This document shows, piece after piece, positions 37,345 through 49,061 of a DNA stretch of 64,000 nucleotides (position 1 is the first letter of the stretch; each line of letters begins with the position of its first letter). This stretch comes from Vombatus ursinus (Eukaryota > Chordata > Mammalia > Diprotodontia > Vombatidae), in NCBI RefSeq assembly GCF_900497805.2, contig NW_020954611.1, positions 8,685,908-8,749,907 of the forward strand, given 5' to 3'. A model generated the notes under the pieces. The model saw only the letters and a list, made by a program, of their open reading frames with translations, ran no database searches and was not told the origin of the DNA. Made by a program: the position numbers and the translations under genes.

Positions 37345-37490
37345 TAGAAGCACAGAACATTAGAGCTGGAAGGGATTTGAGAGATAATCTACTCTACCCC
37401 TCTCATATGACAGATGAGGAAAGTGAGACTCAGGCAAAGTGCCTGAGCCCCCAAATCTACTCTTCTTTCCACCTCACAATGCTGTCTGTC
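37345..37490 (-). repeat. MIR-type SINE
   Basis: Reads acattagagctggaaggga, atgacagatgaggaaagtga and cttctttccacctcacaatg. Confidence 0.6.
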
Positions 37491-38120
37491 AATGCCTAAC
37501 TAGAGAAACTGAATCTCTTTCCATTGCTCCTTCTGGCAATGAACAGTGCCAAGTGACCAGAGGTAATTAATAAGCAATTAACTGGAGGGAAATAACTCTC
37601 TGAAGCAAAATTATATCAGTTACAACACTTTTTCTGTAGTTTTATGGGTAAAACCTTTGAGAAGCAAAGCTACAGTGAAATGGAGTATTTTAAGGATGTG
37701 TGGACAGGTGGTTCAGATCCCACCAGTGAGTGAAGATTTGCCAAACATTCAGGGCACATGTGACTAGTGAGCGGGTGCCATCATCTTCTATGGAGAAGAT
37801 GCAAATTCAACATAAGCTACTTGCATCTTGCAAGTAGTTAAGAAAAGCAGAGATTAAAATCATTCTGCTTCACAATTTGACTTGATTAGTTTGCATAATC
37901 TCTTGAGGGAAAAAGCCTTGGAGTTATTGCTTAAAACATCTGATTTCTACTTGAGCTATTCTGGAAAAGAAAAATAACTTACTCTGAAAGCTTCACTTCC
38001 TTCAGATATTCTTAAAGTCAGATTTAAAGAATGGCTTTAAGGAAACAGTAAAAGGAATGTTCCCATTACCTTCTTCTGTGTAACAAAACTGATTTATTTG
38101 GTGGTCCTTCTCTTCTCCCT
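37491..38120. other. Intron sequence without clear features
   Basis: No named repeat, exon or RNA gene seen. Confidence 0.5.
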
Positions 38121-38124
38121 GATC

Positions 38125-38290
38125 TTGGGTAGTTTATTACAAAGAACACTAGCCTGGGGACCATGACCCAGCGATACATAACAAAATACTGTGTACTTTG
38201 CAACCTAGGCTCTACGGGACTTCATCTCTGTCTCAGTTTCCTCATCCTTACTACTAAGAGATTGGATTCAGAATTAGGACTCACATTGAT
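38125..38290 (+). repeat. MIR-type SINE
   Basis: Contains tgtctcagtttcctcatcct and an upstream diverged head. Confidence 0.6.
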
Positions 38291-38419
38291 ATTATCGTTT
38301 ATGGTTTAAAAAGCCCTTTTAACCAGACCTATGGTTTCTTCCGTGTAGGGAACTCCTAGGGAGAAACTTCCCCCTTAATACAGACTTGCACCTATTCTCC
38401 AACTTAGCTTCAGTGATCT

Positions 38420-38662
38420 GTCTGAGGCACTGAAGTTAAATGTTTTGCCCACAAAGGGTCACAGAGTCATTAAAAGTCAAAAAGTGGGACTTCAACTCAG
38501 ATATTCATTCTGCCTACATCCCTGTTTTACAGATGAAGAAACTGAAACACAGAGAGTGTAAGCCATGTGTCCAAAGTTACACTGGTATAATAAAGATCTT
38601 GGGATGTGTCCCTGGTTCCCATGTCTCCAAATGTAGTGTTTTTTCCACAATACCTCAGATGC
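38420..38662 (-). repeat. MIR-type SINEs, two decayed copies
   Basis: Two reversed cores follow each other: agttaaatgttttgcccaca with gggacttcaactcagatatt, then tgttttacagatgaagaaac with tgtgtccaaagttacactgg. Confidence 0.65.
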
Positions 38663-38834
38663 CTCTGGAGGTGGTAAAAAGTGAGTTCCAGCTCTAACGT
38701 TCTATAATTATGTGTATTAATAAGTTTTTGGGGGACAAAACAGTGATTTTATTACTGTAAGGAACTTATGGTGAGGAAATCCCTTTTTACCAAGGAACAA
38801 CTGTAACTATCTTACATTTTATATAATCAGGGGC

Positions 38835-38955
38835 ACTTAATGGGTAAGTGACAGTCATACCACTCATATGTGGCAGAAGGGGGATTTTAATCTCTGTCTT
38901 CCTGACTGAGGATGGCTCTCTGTTCAGTACACAGTTCAATCTCTCCTACACCGCT
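38835..38955 (-). repeat. MIR fragment
   Basis: Reads gggtaagtgacagtcatacc and taatctctgtcttcctgact. Confidence 0.5.
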
Positions 38956-39239
38956 ACGTGGTCAATTAGTTCAATTACTTAAGACTACAGCGTTAGTGTG
39001 GTTTGAGTCGATGTCATTTTTCTTCTTCTCTGTAGCCACATATATAAACACCTGCATTTCCATGCCTTTGTGAATTGGCATAATTATCTTCTACATAGGA
39101 AATCCAAATGCACAAGGTGAACTAGGCAAGAGAGAGGCTGGATCAGAGAATATGCATTAACTCTATTGGAAAAACTAAAAGGCACATACTGTACACACGG
39201 TCCTAAGTGTTATTACATATGTGTAATATGTATTATTAT

Positions 39240-39425
39240 GTTTATTAATTGATCTCCCCCATTACCTTATATGTAATCTGAATTTGCTTATATGTGTACA
39301 TGTTGTTTCCCCTGATAGAAGAGAAGCTCTTGAAAGCCCAAACTGATTTCTTGCCTTCATATCCTCAGCACTTAACATAGTGTCAGGCACACAAAATGTT
39401 TGTTGTTTGACTGCTGTTTGCCATC
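39240..39425 (+). repeat. L2 3' end
   Basis: Reads gttgtttcccctgatagaag, cttcatatcctcagcactta and gtgtcaggcacacaaaatgt. Confidence 0.7.
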
Positions 39426-39554
39426 TCCAATAAACAATGAAGGAGGAAAGTCAGGGAACTAATAGGCTATGGGACCAAGAAGATTCAAGAATGAATAGGA
39501 AAATGTCATACCCCCCAGGAAAAAAACTGAGGCTCAAAAGTCACATTTGACAAT

Positions 39555-39778
39555 TCGTGAAGCCAGAGAACAGAGAATCACAGACATACAGCTGGAAGGG
39601 GACTTAAAAGTCATCTGGCCCATCCTCCAAATTTTACAGATAAGAAAACTGAGGCAGGGCGAGGCAAAATGATTTGATTAAAATCACACAGGCAGTAAGT
39701 AGAAGAACTCGGATTTGAACTGATTCCACGTTTTGCACACTTTCCATTGTACTACACTGTTTCTTGCTGTCCAGGTGA
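39555..39778 (-). repeat. MIR-type SINE
   Basis: Reads acagctggaaggggacttaa, ttttacagataagaaaactg, aaaatcacacaggcagtaag and ggatttgaactgattccacg. Confidence 0.8.
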
Positions 39779-41100
39779 ACCGCTCACTCCCATTATGTGA
39801 GAAGGGCCAGTTAAGACTTGGATCCCTGGCCCGCACCAGATCCTCCGACGTTCTCACAACACATGGGTAGGATAGATTATTACAAAGAAGAAAATACCAA
39901 AGGACACTTCCTGATGATGAGACAGCACAAATGACCAGGAAGTGCCGCAAATAACATCAACTTGTTTATTTCTTGATATCGATCAGCCTTGCAAAAATAC
40001 CAAAATAATTCACCTGCTCACAATTTATTTCAAACTGATTCTTCTTTCCCACGGATGATACTCATCTAGAAAACAGTGGGAAACAGTTTTCTTTATTTTT
40101 CACGAGGTATAAATTGTTCTTCATTGAGCAAGCAAGGAATAATCAACTGCAAAGCTGCTGCTGAAAGAATGCTGAGATTTAATACGACAAGCACGGCAGA
40201 GAGAAAGGACAGGAAGTCTCTCGCACTTTTGAACGTGGGAAAACGACACCAAATGATGTAGGACTCTCCATGAGGTTCATGAGACCTGCTGTGTCAAGGT
40301 TCTGTCATGCCTTCAGTATGGCAGATTGGTGCCCTAGTCATAGGTCACCACTTAGAAGATAGGCTTTGAGCGTATAAAGGCTTACGAAGGACAAAAGGTG
40401 CTTGTGCAATTCAATAGTATCTTCAACTTCATAAAACAGAACTATCTTGTTTGGATTTTATTATTTTTCTCTCCCCTAATTTTCAAATCTAGAATTAAGA
40501 TGAAACTAGAAATTACTCACAACAAGTACAATAATCCCATGCTGTTTCTCTGGTGGTATCCTGTTCCACGGTAGCCTGCCTGTACTTAATTCCTCCTCTA
40601 CGCCATTCCTTAGCCGTGGGAGATTTTATTACTAAGAGCTCAAATGCTCAAGTTGGATCTTGGCCATTAGATTCCAATGCCTGTAGACTTTGTCTCTACT
40701 CCTTTCCCTGCGCTTAATTATATTTTAGTCACCTGGTTAGATGGCAGCCAAGGTAATTTTGCCTCGGGGAACTCGAGAGCAAAGTCATTCTGGACCTAAA
40801 GTCAGGTTGGCCCGATACACAGGAGGTAAGGAAAATTCCCACAGTTTTTGGCACTGGCTAAATATGGTGAGCAAGAACAGTCTACTGCCGCTTGCTTCCT
40901 TCCTGTCCTGGAAAAATGAATGTTGGCTGAAATCCGTCTGGCTTTTGTTCCTGTTACTCTTCTGAAATTGCATGCTCAGAGGTCAATAATTTCCTCATCA
41001 TTAGATCCAAAGGCTACCTTGATCTTGCCTTCATCCTCTTTGACACCTCTGCAATGATAGTCATTATTTACTAACCACAGTCTTTCTGAAACCCTTCCTT
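39779..41100. other. Intron sequence without clear features
   Basis: This stretch has a little more CG than its surroundings (40070-40260 and 40740-40830) and open frames on both strands. I see no splice-bounded exon and no repeat. Confidence 0.45.
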
Positions 41101-41104
41101 TGGT

Positions 41105-41161
41105 CTCTATGATGTTAGAAGACTTTCATTATGTAGTGTTTTAAGGTTTACAAGGCTCTTC

Positions 41162-41192
<31 letters not shown>

Positions 41193-41388
41193 TCACTCAT
41201 ATGATCTTTACAAAACCTCATGACATAGGTACTAATATCCCCTTTTTATGGGTGACGAAACTGAGGTTCAGATGGGTCAAATAATTTACTGAGGATTATA
41301 TAGCTAGTAAGCATCTGAAAGATGATTTGAGCTCAGGTCTTCCTGACAAAATTCAACTCTCTATTCAAGAGCTTATGCTGCCTCTTTG
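41105..41388 (-). repeat. MIR/THER1-type SINE with (AT)n expansion
   Basis: Reads tgtagtgttttaaggtttac, an AT expansion at 41162-41192, then gggtgacgaaactgaggttc and ctcaggtcttcctgac. Confidence 0.8.
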
Positions 41389-42054
41389 GTTTTCCTCTCA
41401 CATATCTCCTTTATAGGCTCCCGTTGCCCCTTCTCCATTGGTCTTCTTCAAAATTCAGGCCTTGGTGCTCCTCTTCATACTGTCTTCCCTCTCTCCCTCA
41501 GAGGCTGGTCCAATCCCATGTTTTAACTACCACCTCTACACAAACGATTTTCCAAGAGGTCTCTCCAACCTTAATCTTTGCCTCAGCTGTCAGTTCCATA
41601 ATGTCTTATGGGAATCTTCACTTGGATATTCTATAACCTTGAACTAAACATGACTAAAATCAAACTAGTATGTCTTGGACAAAACCACCACTCATTCATA
41701 CTCAGGCTCATTGGCCTCTCCTTGATATTCCCAAAATAAGACACACACACACACTCTCTCCCCTCGCCCCCGCCGCCCCCTTAAAGCTATCATCATTTTC
41801 CTAGTGAATGCAGATTGGTTCCTCTACCTTTTCCCCACATTTAGTCAATTACTGAAACCACTGGATTCTCCCTCTGTAATGTTTCTGCCCTCCATCCCTT
41901 TCTTTCCATTCTCACTGCCCTTATAACCTCATACCTGGATTATTTTAAGGATCTTTAGATTAGCTTTTGGTGTCTAGTGTCTTCCCCCTCTAGACCAATT
42001 CTGTTAGATGCTTTTTCCAAAACACTACTTTCATCAATATATCAATCAGTGCCT

Positions 42055-42258
42055 TTCTCAAAAAGCTTCAAAAATCAGAGGATCAAAGGCGTGGAGCAGG
42101 AAGTAAGCTCCGAAGTCTTCTAGATAAAGCCTCTCAATTTCCGTATTAGGCAAAAGACTCAGAGAGGCAAAACGGCTTGTCTGAAGTCAGAGGTAGAAAG
42201 CAAATCAAGACAGAGTCCTAAGCCAGGTCTTGTGACTCCAAATTTAACATTCGGTCTA
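42055..42258 (-). mobile_element. MIR-type SINE nested in L2
   Basis: Reads aagactcagagaggcaaaac, ggcttgtctgaagtcagagg and ggtcttgtgactccaaattt between L2 parts. Confidence 0.7.
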
Positions 42259-42767
42259 CTGCTTCTGTTCAGGGGATCACCACTCATCTGGTCACTACAT
42301 ATGCATCCTGGATTCTTCAGTCCCCTTCATATCACATTGACAATTAGTTGCCAAATCTTACTGATTCTACCTCCACCACTCTCACATCTGTCCCCCTTCC
42401 CTCTATTCACACAACCACTACCCTAGTTCAGTTACTCATTACTTCTAACTTCAATTACTCTGATATCTTCCCAATTGACTTCTGACCTTTTAAATTCATC
42501 CTTCACGTAACGGCTAAAGTCAAATTCCTAAAAGACAGGTGTGAATATGTTATTCCAGTGGCTCCCTACTGCCTCTAGGATCCAATACAAACATTCCCAT
42601 GTGGAACTGTGGAACTGAAAGCCTTTCATAATCTGGCTTCCATCTCACTTTCCAAAGTTATTATGCGTTAACTCCCTTTTATGTGCTCTACAATCTAGCC
42701 AAACTGCTCTGCCTCCTGACCCTCTCATATGACATTGCCCTACCCCTCTCTCTGCCTTTGCACAGCA

Positions 42768-43130
42768 ATCAATAAACACGCATGTATTAAGCACTTAATA
42801 TGTGCTGGACACTACGCTGGGTGTGGGTGATAGAATGATAAAAACAAAAAATCCCTGTCTTCAAAGAGTTTACATTCTACCGGTGGAGACCATTTGTACA
42901 TACATCAGCACATGCAGAATACAAAATAATACAAGGTAGTGGGGAGGGGGGCACTAAAGGCAGCTGGGGAATCAGGAAAACTTCATGTAGAAGGTGGTGC
43001 TCAAACACTATTTTAAATGAAGGAAGGGATTCAATGAGGCTGAAGAGGGGAGTGTATTCCAGGCAAGGGGGAATAGCCAAAGCAAAAGCATGGAGAAAGG
43101 GAGAAAATGTTACGTGTGAGACATAGCCCA
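42768..43130 (-). mobile_element. L2 3' region nested in L2, opposite strand
   Basis: Begins atcaataaacacgcatgtat, then taagcacttaatatgtgctg and gagtttacattctaccggtg, then a longer body (tgtagaaggtggtgctcaaa, tattccaggcaagggggaat). Confidence 0.65.
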
Positions 43131-43610
43131 AACCGACCTTATCTCCCACTAATCCCCAACATAAAATCTTGAGTCCATTCAGGTTTGATCTTGTCACTGT
43201 TCCTCCCAAACAAACATGCATCATATAAAGCCTACTTCAGTACTTTTTTTTTTTCTATAAAATGCTCTTCTCCCACTTTCCTCTTCACTTATATCCTTCC
43301 CATCCGCTGAAGTTGAGACGGAATCCTCCTCTTCTGTGAAACCTTCCTTAAATCATTGCAGCCTAGAGTCACCTTTCTTCTTTTAAGATCCTATGGAATT
43401 TACTGCCTGTACCATCTATTTGGCAATGCCCATAGACCATCTTACTGCATTAACTGACTTTCTCATGTGGGTCGTGTTAACTTTTCAAAGATATTAACTG
43501 GCAACCTGGAATTGCATCTCATACTGCTGCCTGGAGTCCCCTCTGCATCGCATGGTACAGGGCTCTGTATTGATCGCTTAATATACATTGTATTAATTGT
43601 GTCCAACGTG

Positions 43611-44165
43611 ATGTGATCATTTGCAATGTCTCATTATTTCTTCTTTCTGGTTAAATTCAATAATCACTTAAGACAATTACAATATCATGTGAGATCTGGT
43701 TATATTTTAAGATGACTCTAGTTTCATGGAATATGCCAATATATATAATTTCACTTTAGTACAAATCCGGAGCTAAAAACATACAATAGAAATCTTCTTC
43801 AATGTTTTGGCAAGATGTAGAGTTGAATGTCCTTCTGGTTATTCATAATTAAATTCAGAAGAGATGTGGGTTCCATTTTACGATCAAGCAACAGGAAAAT
43901 AATTTTAAAATATTTCCACTCTGGCAGAACCCTACCATATTTGCTGCTACTTGCTCTTTCCCTGGAGGATGGCCTTATATTTTAAAGATACAAGAGGTAA
44001 TTATATGACAGGAGATTCCTCTCCATTTCCCATTGTAATGGAAAAGAAGATAAGAAAAAAAGAGTAAATCTACATGCATGACAGAAAAAGGTCCATCATC
44101 TTTTCTTGCTTGTTCCACTCCTATATCAGTCAACCAAGGAATTTTTTCCCTCCAATTACTCATGG
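43611..44165. other. Intron sequence without clear features
   Basis: No named repeat or exon seen. Confidence 0.5.
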
Positions 44166-44169
44166 TATA

Positions 44170-44475
44170 TTTGGCACTATGCTTGGCACTTTAGGGTATC
44201 AAGATTCAAAAGGAGTTTATGATCTACTTGGGGAGCCAAGACACACATGAGGCAATCAGTGAACAAGATAGTACACAAACCTTTAAAGTGGATAACAATT
44301 AATAAATGAATGAATAAATAAATTGGATAACAGACAATTAGAGAAAAAGTCAGTGTCTCGGAAGGTACTAATGTCATAGTACTAACAGTGATATAAACTG
44401 AGTCATAGAGAAGATATGTTACAAGAGGAAGCAGAACTTAAGCTACATTTTGAAGAATGAGAGAATATTCTGAAT
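44170..44475 (-). repeat. L2-like 3' region
   Basis: Reads ggcactatgcttggcacttt, aggagtttatgatctacttg and gcttaagct-like decayed body (agcagaacttaagctacatt). A second short tail lies at 44510-44600. Confidence 0.5.
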
Positions 44476-44774
44476 GAAGTCGGATTTAACTGTAATTGTA
44501 TGAATTGTTTATTCAACTAACCAATATTTGAGTGCCTAACAATGTATTGAGATATATAAGGAAGGGAAGATATAATTCCTATTGAGGAATTTTCAATTTA
44601 GCAATCATTCAAAATGAAAACACTATTGATACACGTTTTCAAAGTGTTAAGTTTGTTATCACTGAGGGAGACTCACATAAATTCATTTTTGAAAAAATTC
44701 CCATAGTAATCTCTTCAGTTGTCTTTACTCATTAAACTATAAAAAAAAATAGCTACATTCATATCAAACAAGAT

Positions 44775-45142
44775 GGCTAACAATTATATAGTGTTTTGAG
44801 GATCCCAAAGTACCCTAAATGCATTCCCTCATTTCAGAGGTGGTGACAACAGAAAATGATCACTGATTTGAGAGTCAAGGGATTTAGGTTCAAATATTAT
44901 CTTTGATGCTTTCTACTTGTAAGAACTTAGACAAATAAATCCAAGTTGGACTCTCTGGACTTGTTTCCTCAACTGTAAAATAAAAAGGTTTGACCAAATG
45001 ACCTTTACAATCCCTTCCAACTCTAAATCTTCAATCTTTACAATGATCCCTAAAGCAGATACTATTTTACACAGGCAGAAACTGAAGGTCAGTAATGTAG
45101 TGACTTTCTTAAGGTCACAAAGCTAATGAGTCTGAGCAAGAA
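44775..45142 (-). repeat. MIR-type SINE split by an opposite MIR
   Basis: Left: attatatagtgttttgagga, then cattccctcatttcag. Right: tttacaatgatccctaaagc, gaaactgaaggtcagtaatg and ttcttaaggtcacaaagcta. Confidence 0.7.
44850..45040 (+). mobile_element. MIR-type SINE nested in MIR
   Basis: Forward order inside the reversed copy: gatttgagagtcaagggatt, cttgtttcctcaactgtaaa and tgacctttacaatcccttcc. Confidence 0.65.
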
Positions 45143-45242
45143 AATCAAAAATGATTTTCCCTCAATATTGCACTTTTCTTTCTTTAGAACTTTCAGTGAT
45201 TCAATTGCAAATGTCCTTCTACCTTTATAGGATATGAAGAAT

Positions 45243-45930
45243 AAGAATTCTGCCTGACTGTATCCCAAAGAGATCATACAAATGGGAAAAGCACCCACAT
45301 GTACAAAAATATTTATAGCAGCTCTTTTTGTGGTGGCAAAGAATTGGAAATTAAGGGAATGCCCATCAATTAAGGAATGGCTGAACAAGTTGTGGTATAT
45401 GAATGTAACGGAATACAATTGTGCTATAAGAAATGATGAGCAGGCAGACTTCAGAAAAACCTGGAAAGACTTGTATGGACTGATGCTGAGTGAAGTGAGC
45501 AGAACCAGGAGAACATCCTACACAGTAACAGCCACGTTGTGCAATGACTCACGTTGATAGACTTAGCCCATTCTCAGCAATGCAAGGATCTAAGACATCT
45601 CCAAAGGTCTCATGATGGAAAATGCTATCCACATCCAAAGAAAGAACTATGGAGTATGAATGCATATTGAAGCATACTATTTGCTATTCTTTTCTTCTGT
45701 TTGTTTTGTTTTCTCTTTCTTGTGGTTCCTCCTATTGGTTCTAATTCTTCTTTGCAACATCACTAATGTGAAAATATGTATAATAGGAATGTATATGTAT
45801 AGCCTACATCAGATTGCATGCTGTCTTGGGGAGGGTAGTGGGGAGGGAGAGGGAGAAAAATTTAAAACTCAAATGCTTATAGAATTTGTTGATAAATTAA
45901 TAATAAAGTGAAAAAAAAAGAATTCTGCCT
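45243..45930 (+). mobile_element. L1 3' end with perfect TSD
   Basis: Flanked by the perfect 14-bp duplication aagaattctgcctg (45243-45256 and 45917-45930). The open stretch 45282-45557 encodes the ORF2p C terminus, for example KIFIAALFVVAKNWKLRECP and EWLNKLWYMNVTEYNCAIRN, close to human L1 MFIAALFTIAKTWNQPKCP. The 3' UTR and A-rich tail are present. It is antisense to CPEB2 and younger in look than the copy at 47.7 kb. Confidence 0.95.
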
Positions 45931-46490
45931 GGAACAAAAACTCTTCCTTCCTTTTGGGGTATATTCACATCATCTGTCTTTCAGTTCTCAAAGGGCTGCT
46001 GATAAAACCATCAAAAACCATTATTTCTTGTCTTCACAGGAGCCTGTCACAAGTAGAACCATAAACCGCTAGTCAATGCAACCTTACTATCTCCCCTGCT
46101 CGTTGGGTTCCCGGCAAGTTTAAAAGACTCAATTGTGGTCTGTTCAAATACTTAAGAAGGCCAAGATACGTTAATTCCACAGTCAGACTTTTAGAATTGG
46201 AAGGGACTGCAGCAAGCTAGTTAGTCCAATCCATACCCAAAAAGCTGCATCAGCTCAGGCAGCTAGCAAAAGGAAGTCATTGGAACCAGGTTACTTCAAA
46301 AGCTGCCCCTAGATGTAAGATGCTAGGTCCTATTTCTTCGTAAGCCTGAAATGTACTAAGAAAAACATTTGATCAATTTCAACTCTACCTAAAGAAAGGC
46401 ACACCTACAGAAGAACTGCTAATTACTACATAGCCAGAAACCAGTTATAAATAAAACTGAATTGTTTAAGATGAACTAATTAGCTACAGC
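45931..46490. other. Intron sequence, possible CR1/L3 remnant
   Basis: 46165-46330 (ttagaattggaagggactgc, gttagtccaatccatacc) resembles the start of old mammalian repeats. The rest is featureless. Confidence 0.35.
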
Positions 46491-46494
46491 CAAC

Positions 46495-46905
46495 ATTCTA
46501 TTCAAACATTTATTAAGCATTTGTGTGCTGGGGACTGAGCTAGGTACCAGGGATACAAAAACAATCATGGCCCTGAAGGAGTTTATAGTGTCTTGTACAA
46601 ATGCAACTTGTACATGCATGTAATACAAAATAAATATCCAGAAAATACAATATAATTTCAAGAGGGAGCGAGGACTAGCAACTGGAAAGGAGATGGAAAT
46701 TCAGAAAGGCCTGATCTAAGAGCGAGTTAGACTGTGCTTTAAGAATCCAAAAATGCAAAGGTGAAAGAGGAGTGCTCATGCCAGACATAGCAGGATGACC
46801 TGTGCAAAGATACTGAGGCAGGAGATGTGATTTTGCACGTAGGAAACAGTAACAGGCCAGTTTGACAAAAAGTTTGCAAAGAGAAGAAGGGATATAAATT
46901 GAGAA
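46495..46905 (-). repeat. L2-like 3' region
   Basis: Reads ttcaaacatttattaagcat, ttgtgtgctggggactgagc, taccagggatacaaaaacaa and a long body ending near tactgaggcaggagatgtga. Confidence 0.65.
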
Positions 46906-47685
46906 AGGTAGGTGAGGATTCAAATATGAATGGAGTAATAATTATAATAAGACTTTTCTTTCTCTTTTCTGGACTGCTTACCCTCTACCTTAGGTTATAA
47001 GGCCTAAGGAGAGGGTTGTCTTTTTTTATTAAAACCCCTCTACCAAAGTCTTCTGAAAGCTGCTCCCTCATTATCATAGTATGACTAAATTTCCTCTTAT
47101 TTCCCATAAAGATCATCCTCAGGGCCATATGAATTACTTAGACAGGAGACTGGCTTAGCCTTTGCTGAATAACAAAGTTGATTTTTTGTCTTTTAGATGA
47201 GGAAATTCTATAGAATTAAGTTAAAAATTGATGGTGCTTAGTAAATTATTTAGAGTTTGTGAATAAGGGGGTCAGTGAGAGAAGTCGCCTTAGATTGAAT
47301 CACTTACAATTAGGTCAACAAGATGCTGCCTTCACTCCCTAGGTTAAGCCACAACCTTGGGGCAAAAATCAATTAAGTCCACATAAGGCACAGAAAAGAC
47401 TTGCAGAATTTGGGGTAACTGTGTCTAAAGCTTGTTTTCTCATCCTGTTTTGTTGTCCAGTGAGCTGGTGCTGCATAATAAAACATAGCACCTGTCCCTC
47501 CCAAAATTGTTTTCAGGATAATCCACAAGATGATGTCATTTTTAGCGACAAATACTTGGTAAGTGGTACACAAGTAGGTGATGCCCCTAGTATTAGCCAA
47601 ATCAAACCCCCTGGTTTTAACACAAACTGTTATCCCCAGAAAAACAACAGATGATTTGATCCACTGAAAAGAAAATAAGTCAAAT
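46906..47685. other. Intron sequence with an unnamed repeated segment
   Basis: About 80 bp near 47097-47182 recurs at 48602-48677 (see findings). Otherwise no named feature. Confidence 0.4.
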
Positions 47686-47689
47686 TCAC

Positions 47690-48420
47690 CTCACATCCAA
47701 ATGGGCAAAAGTGACTTAAAAAAAAAAAGATACTGAAGGTGTGAGGGGAACGCTAAGTCACTGCTGGTGAAGCTATGAATTAGTCCAACTATTTGGAAAT
47801 AAATAAGAAGTCACTAGGCTATTCATGACCCAGTGATCCCATTTCTGGACATATAACCCAAGGAGGTCAATATCAGGGGAAAAAATTCCTATATGCAATG
47901 AAATATTCAGTGGCAAAAAAAAAAAAAAAGCAAACAAAATGGATGCCTATTGAGTGAAATTGAGTCAAAAGATCTTGGTCCAAGGATATAAACTGAGTAT
48001 TATCTTGTTATAAGAAATGATGAATATAAGAAATTGAAAGAAATGTGGGCAGACCCATATGGAGTGATGCATGAATCGAGCAGAACCAAGGTTACAACAT
48101 ACACAGGACAGAAATGTAAACAATATCATGAAAAAGCAGAACTCTGATGAATTATAATGTACAATTTTGCTCTTAGAAAAGTGACATACAAGAAGACTTC
48201 TTCCTCTTAGTTGAGAGGGGGTGACTTTGGATGTGGTGATGAAGTAAATGCTGTCCACGCTTGTGTTAGCTGGTTTACTTAAATGTTTTTCTCCATTCAA
48301 ACGAGAGTTCAATATGGAAAGGAGTAGAGAAAGTTAAGGAAAAAAGGTAATACAAATACAAAAGGCAACCATAAAACTTTAAAAAAAATATCAAAAACAA
48401 ATCCCAAAACAACCTGGAAA
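47690..48420 (+). repeat. Old L1 3' fragment
   Basis: Follows the L1 ORF2 end and 3' UTR order with many changes: cgctaagtcactgctggtga, tgacccagtgatcccatttc, ttgttataagaaatgatgaa, agtgatgcatgaatcgagca and gaaccaaggttacaacatac. No duplication at the ends is recognisable. Confidence 0.75.
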
Positions 48421-48971
48421 AAGTCAGGAGTTTTTAAGAGTCATGTACTAGCTTTTACTTTGATAAGTTGTCCCAATGTTGATATATGGGGATAAAGATA
48501 AACTCATCTCAAATTACCACCCTCACCACGTACTCCTGGCCCCAGGTTGGGAGAGTTTCTTCATTTCAAGGTTAATAATAGTTAAAAACATATTAAGTTT
48601 CCTTATTTTCCCCCCACAAAAATCAACCTCAGAATTTAGGCCAGGAGATGGATTTAGCCTTTGAATGAGACGAGTTAAAATAATCAATAGATCTCAGCAT
48701 TCCTTCCCCACATTCATTCCAAAAGTAAGAAATCAACATGAGCTAAAGGCTGGTTCCAGATGGTATTCTACTTCCTCGTGGATAAGACTACGAAACCAGT
48801 AGCGTGGCATTGGAGAAACGGGCTTGCTATCTTCTCTCTCCATATATTAACAACCACATTACAATGGATTAAAAAAAAATCCCAGCCACTTCAAGAGTTA
48901 AAAGGCTGCCTTTTATTGATTTGTCACACTAGTTCTAAAAACAGGCTGTATAGGCATTGTAAGCTTATTAC
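48421..48971. other. Intron sequence 3' of the 90-nt exon
   Basis: Contains the second copy of the unnamed segment (48602-48677). No splice signals other than the exon donor. Confidence 0.45.
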
Positions 48972-49061
48972 CTTTAGGTGGAAAATATGACTTGCTTTCA
49001 GCTTTGTGAGGCCAGTCCACCACAAGAGGTCCAAATCTACGAAAGCTGGCAGTAATCTCAT
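48972..49061 (-). CDS. CPEB2: CPEB2 exon: middle of RRM1
   Basis: This 90-nt exon has phase 1 on both sides. With the preceding G it reads D-E-I-T-A-S-F-R-R-F-G-P-L-V-V-D-W-P-H-K-A and ends SKSYFPPK plus a split Gly. It forms the first helix and second strand of RRM1. The Trp and the KAESKSYFPPKG loop are characteristic of the CPEB2-4 subfamily. The acceptor is tttgtttttgtag, with a good pyrimidine tract. The donor is gtaataag, which lacks G at +5. The exon lies 2,130 bp downstream of the 168-nt exon, the only short intron here. GPLVVDW argues against CPEB4. Confidence 0.95.

Larger units (their letters stand above)
41395..43610 (+). repeat. Composite L2 LINE copy
   Basis: The longest L2 in the window. 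Diagnostic parts in order are cagagg-ctggtccaatccca, ttgaactaaacatgactaaa, gccaaatcttactgattcta, ccctagttcagttactcatt, tccagtggctccctactgcc, tcataatctggcttccatct and tctctgcctttgcacagc. They end at gaaaccttccttaaatcatt and gatcgcttaatatacattgt. They span the end of ORF2 and the 3' UTR. Two later insertions (42055-42255 and 42768-43130) split it. No intact frame remains. Confidence 0.8.

Noticed and set aside
40741-40965. CG-containing open frame as a small gene
   Set aside because: No domain, no start context of note and an equally open frame on the other strand.
45282-45557. Open frame of 91 codons on plus as a gene
   Set aside because: It is the ORF2p C terminus of an L1 fragment with a target-site duplication.
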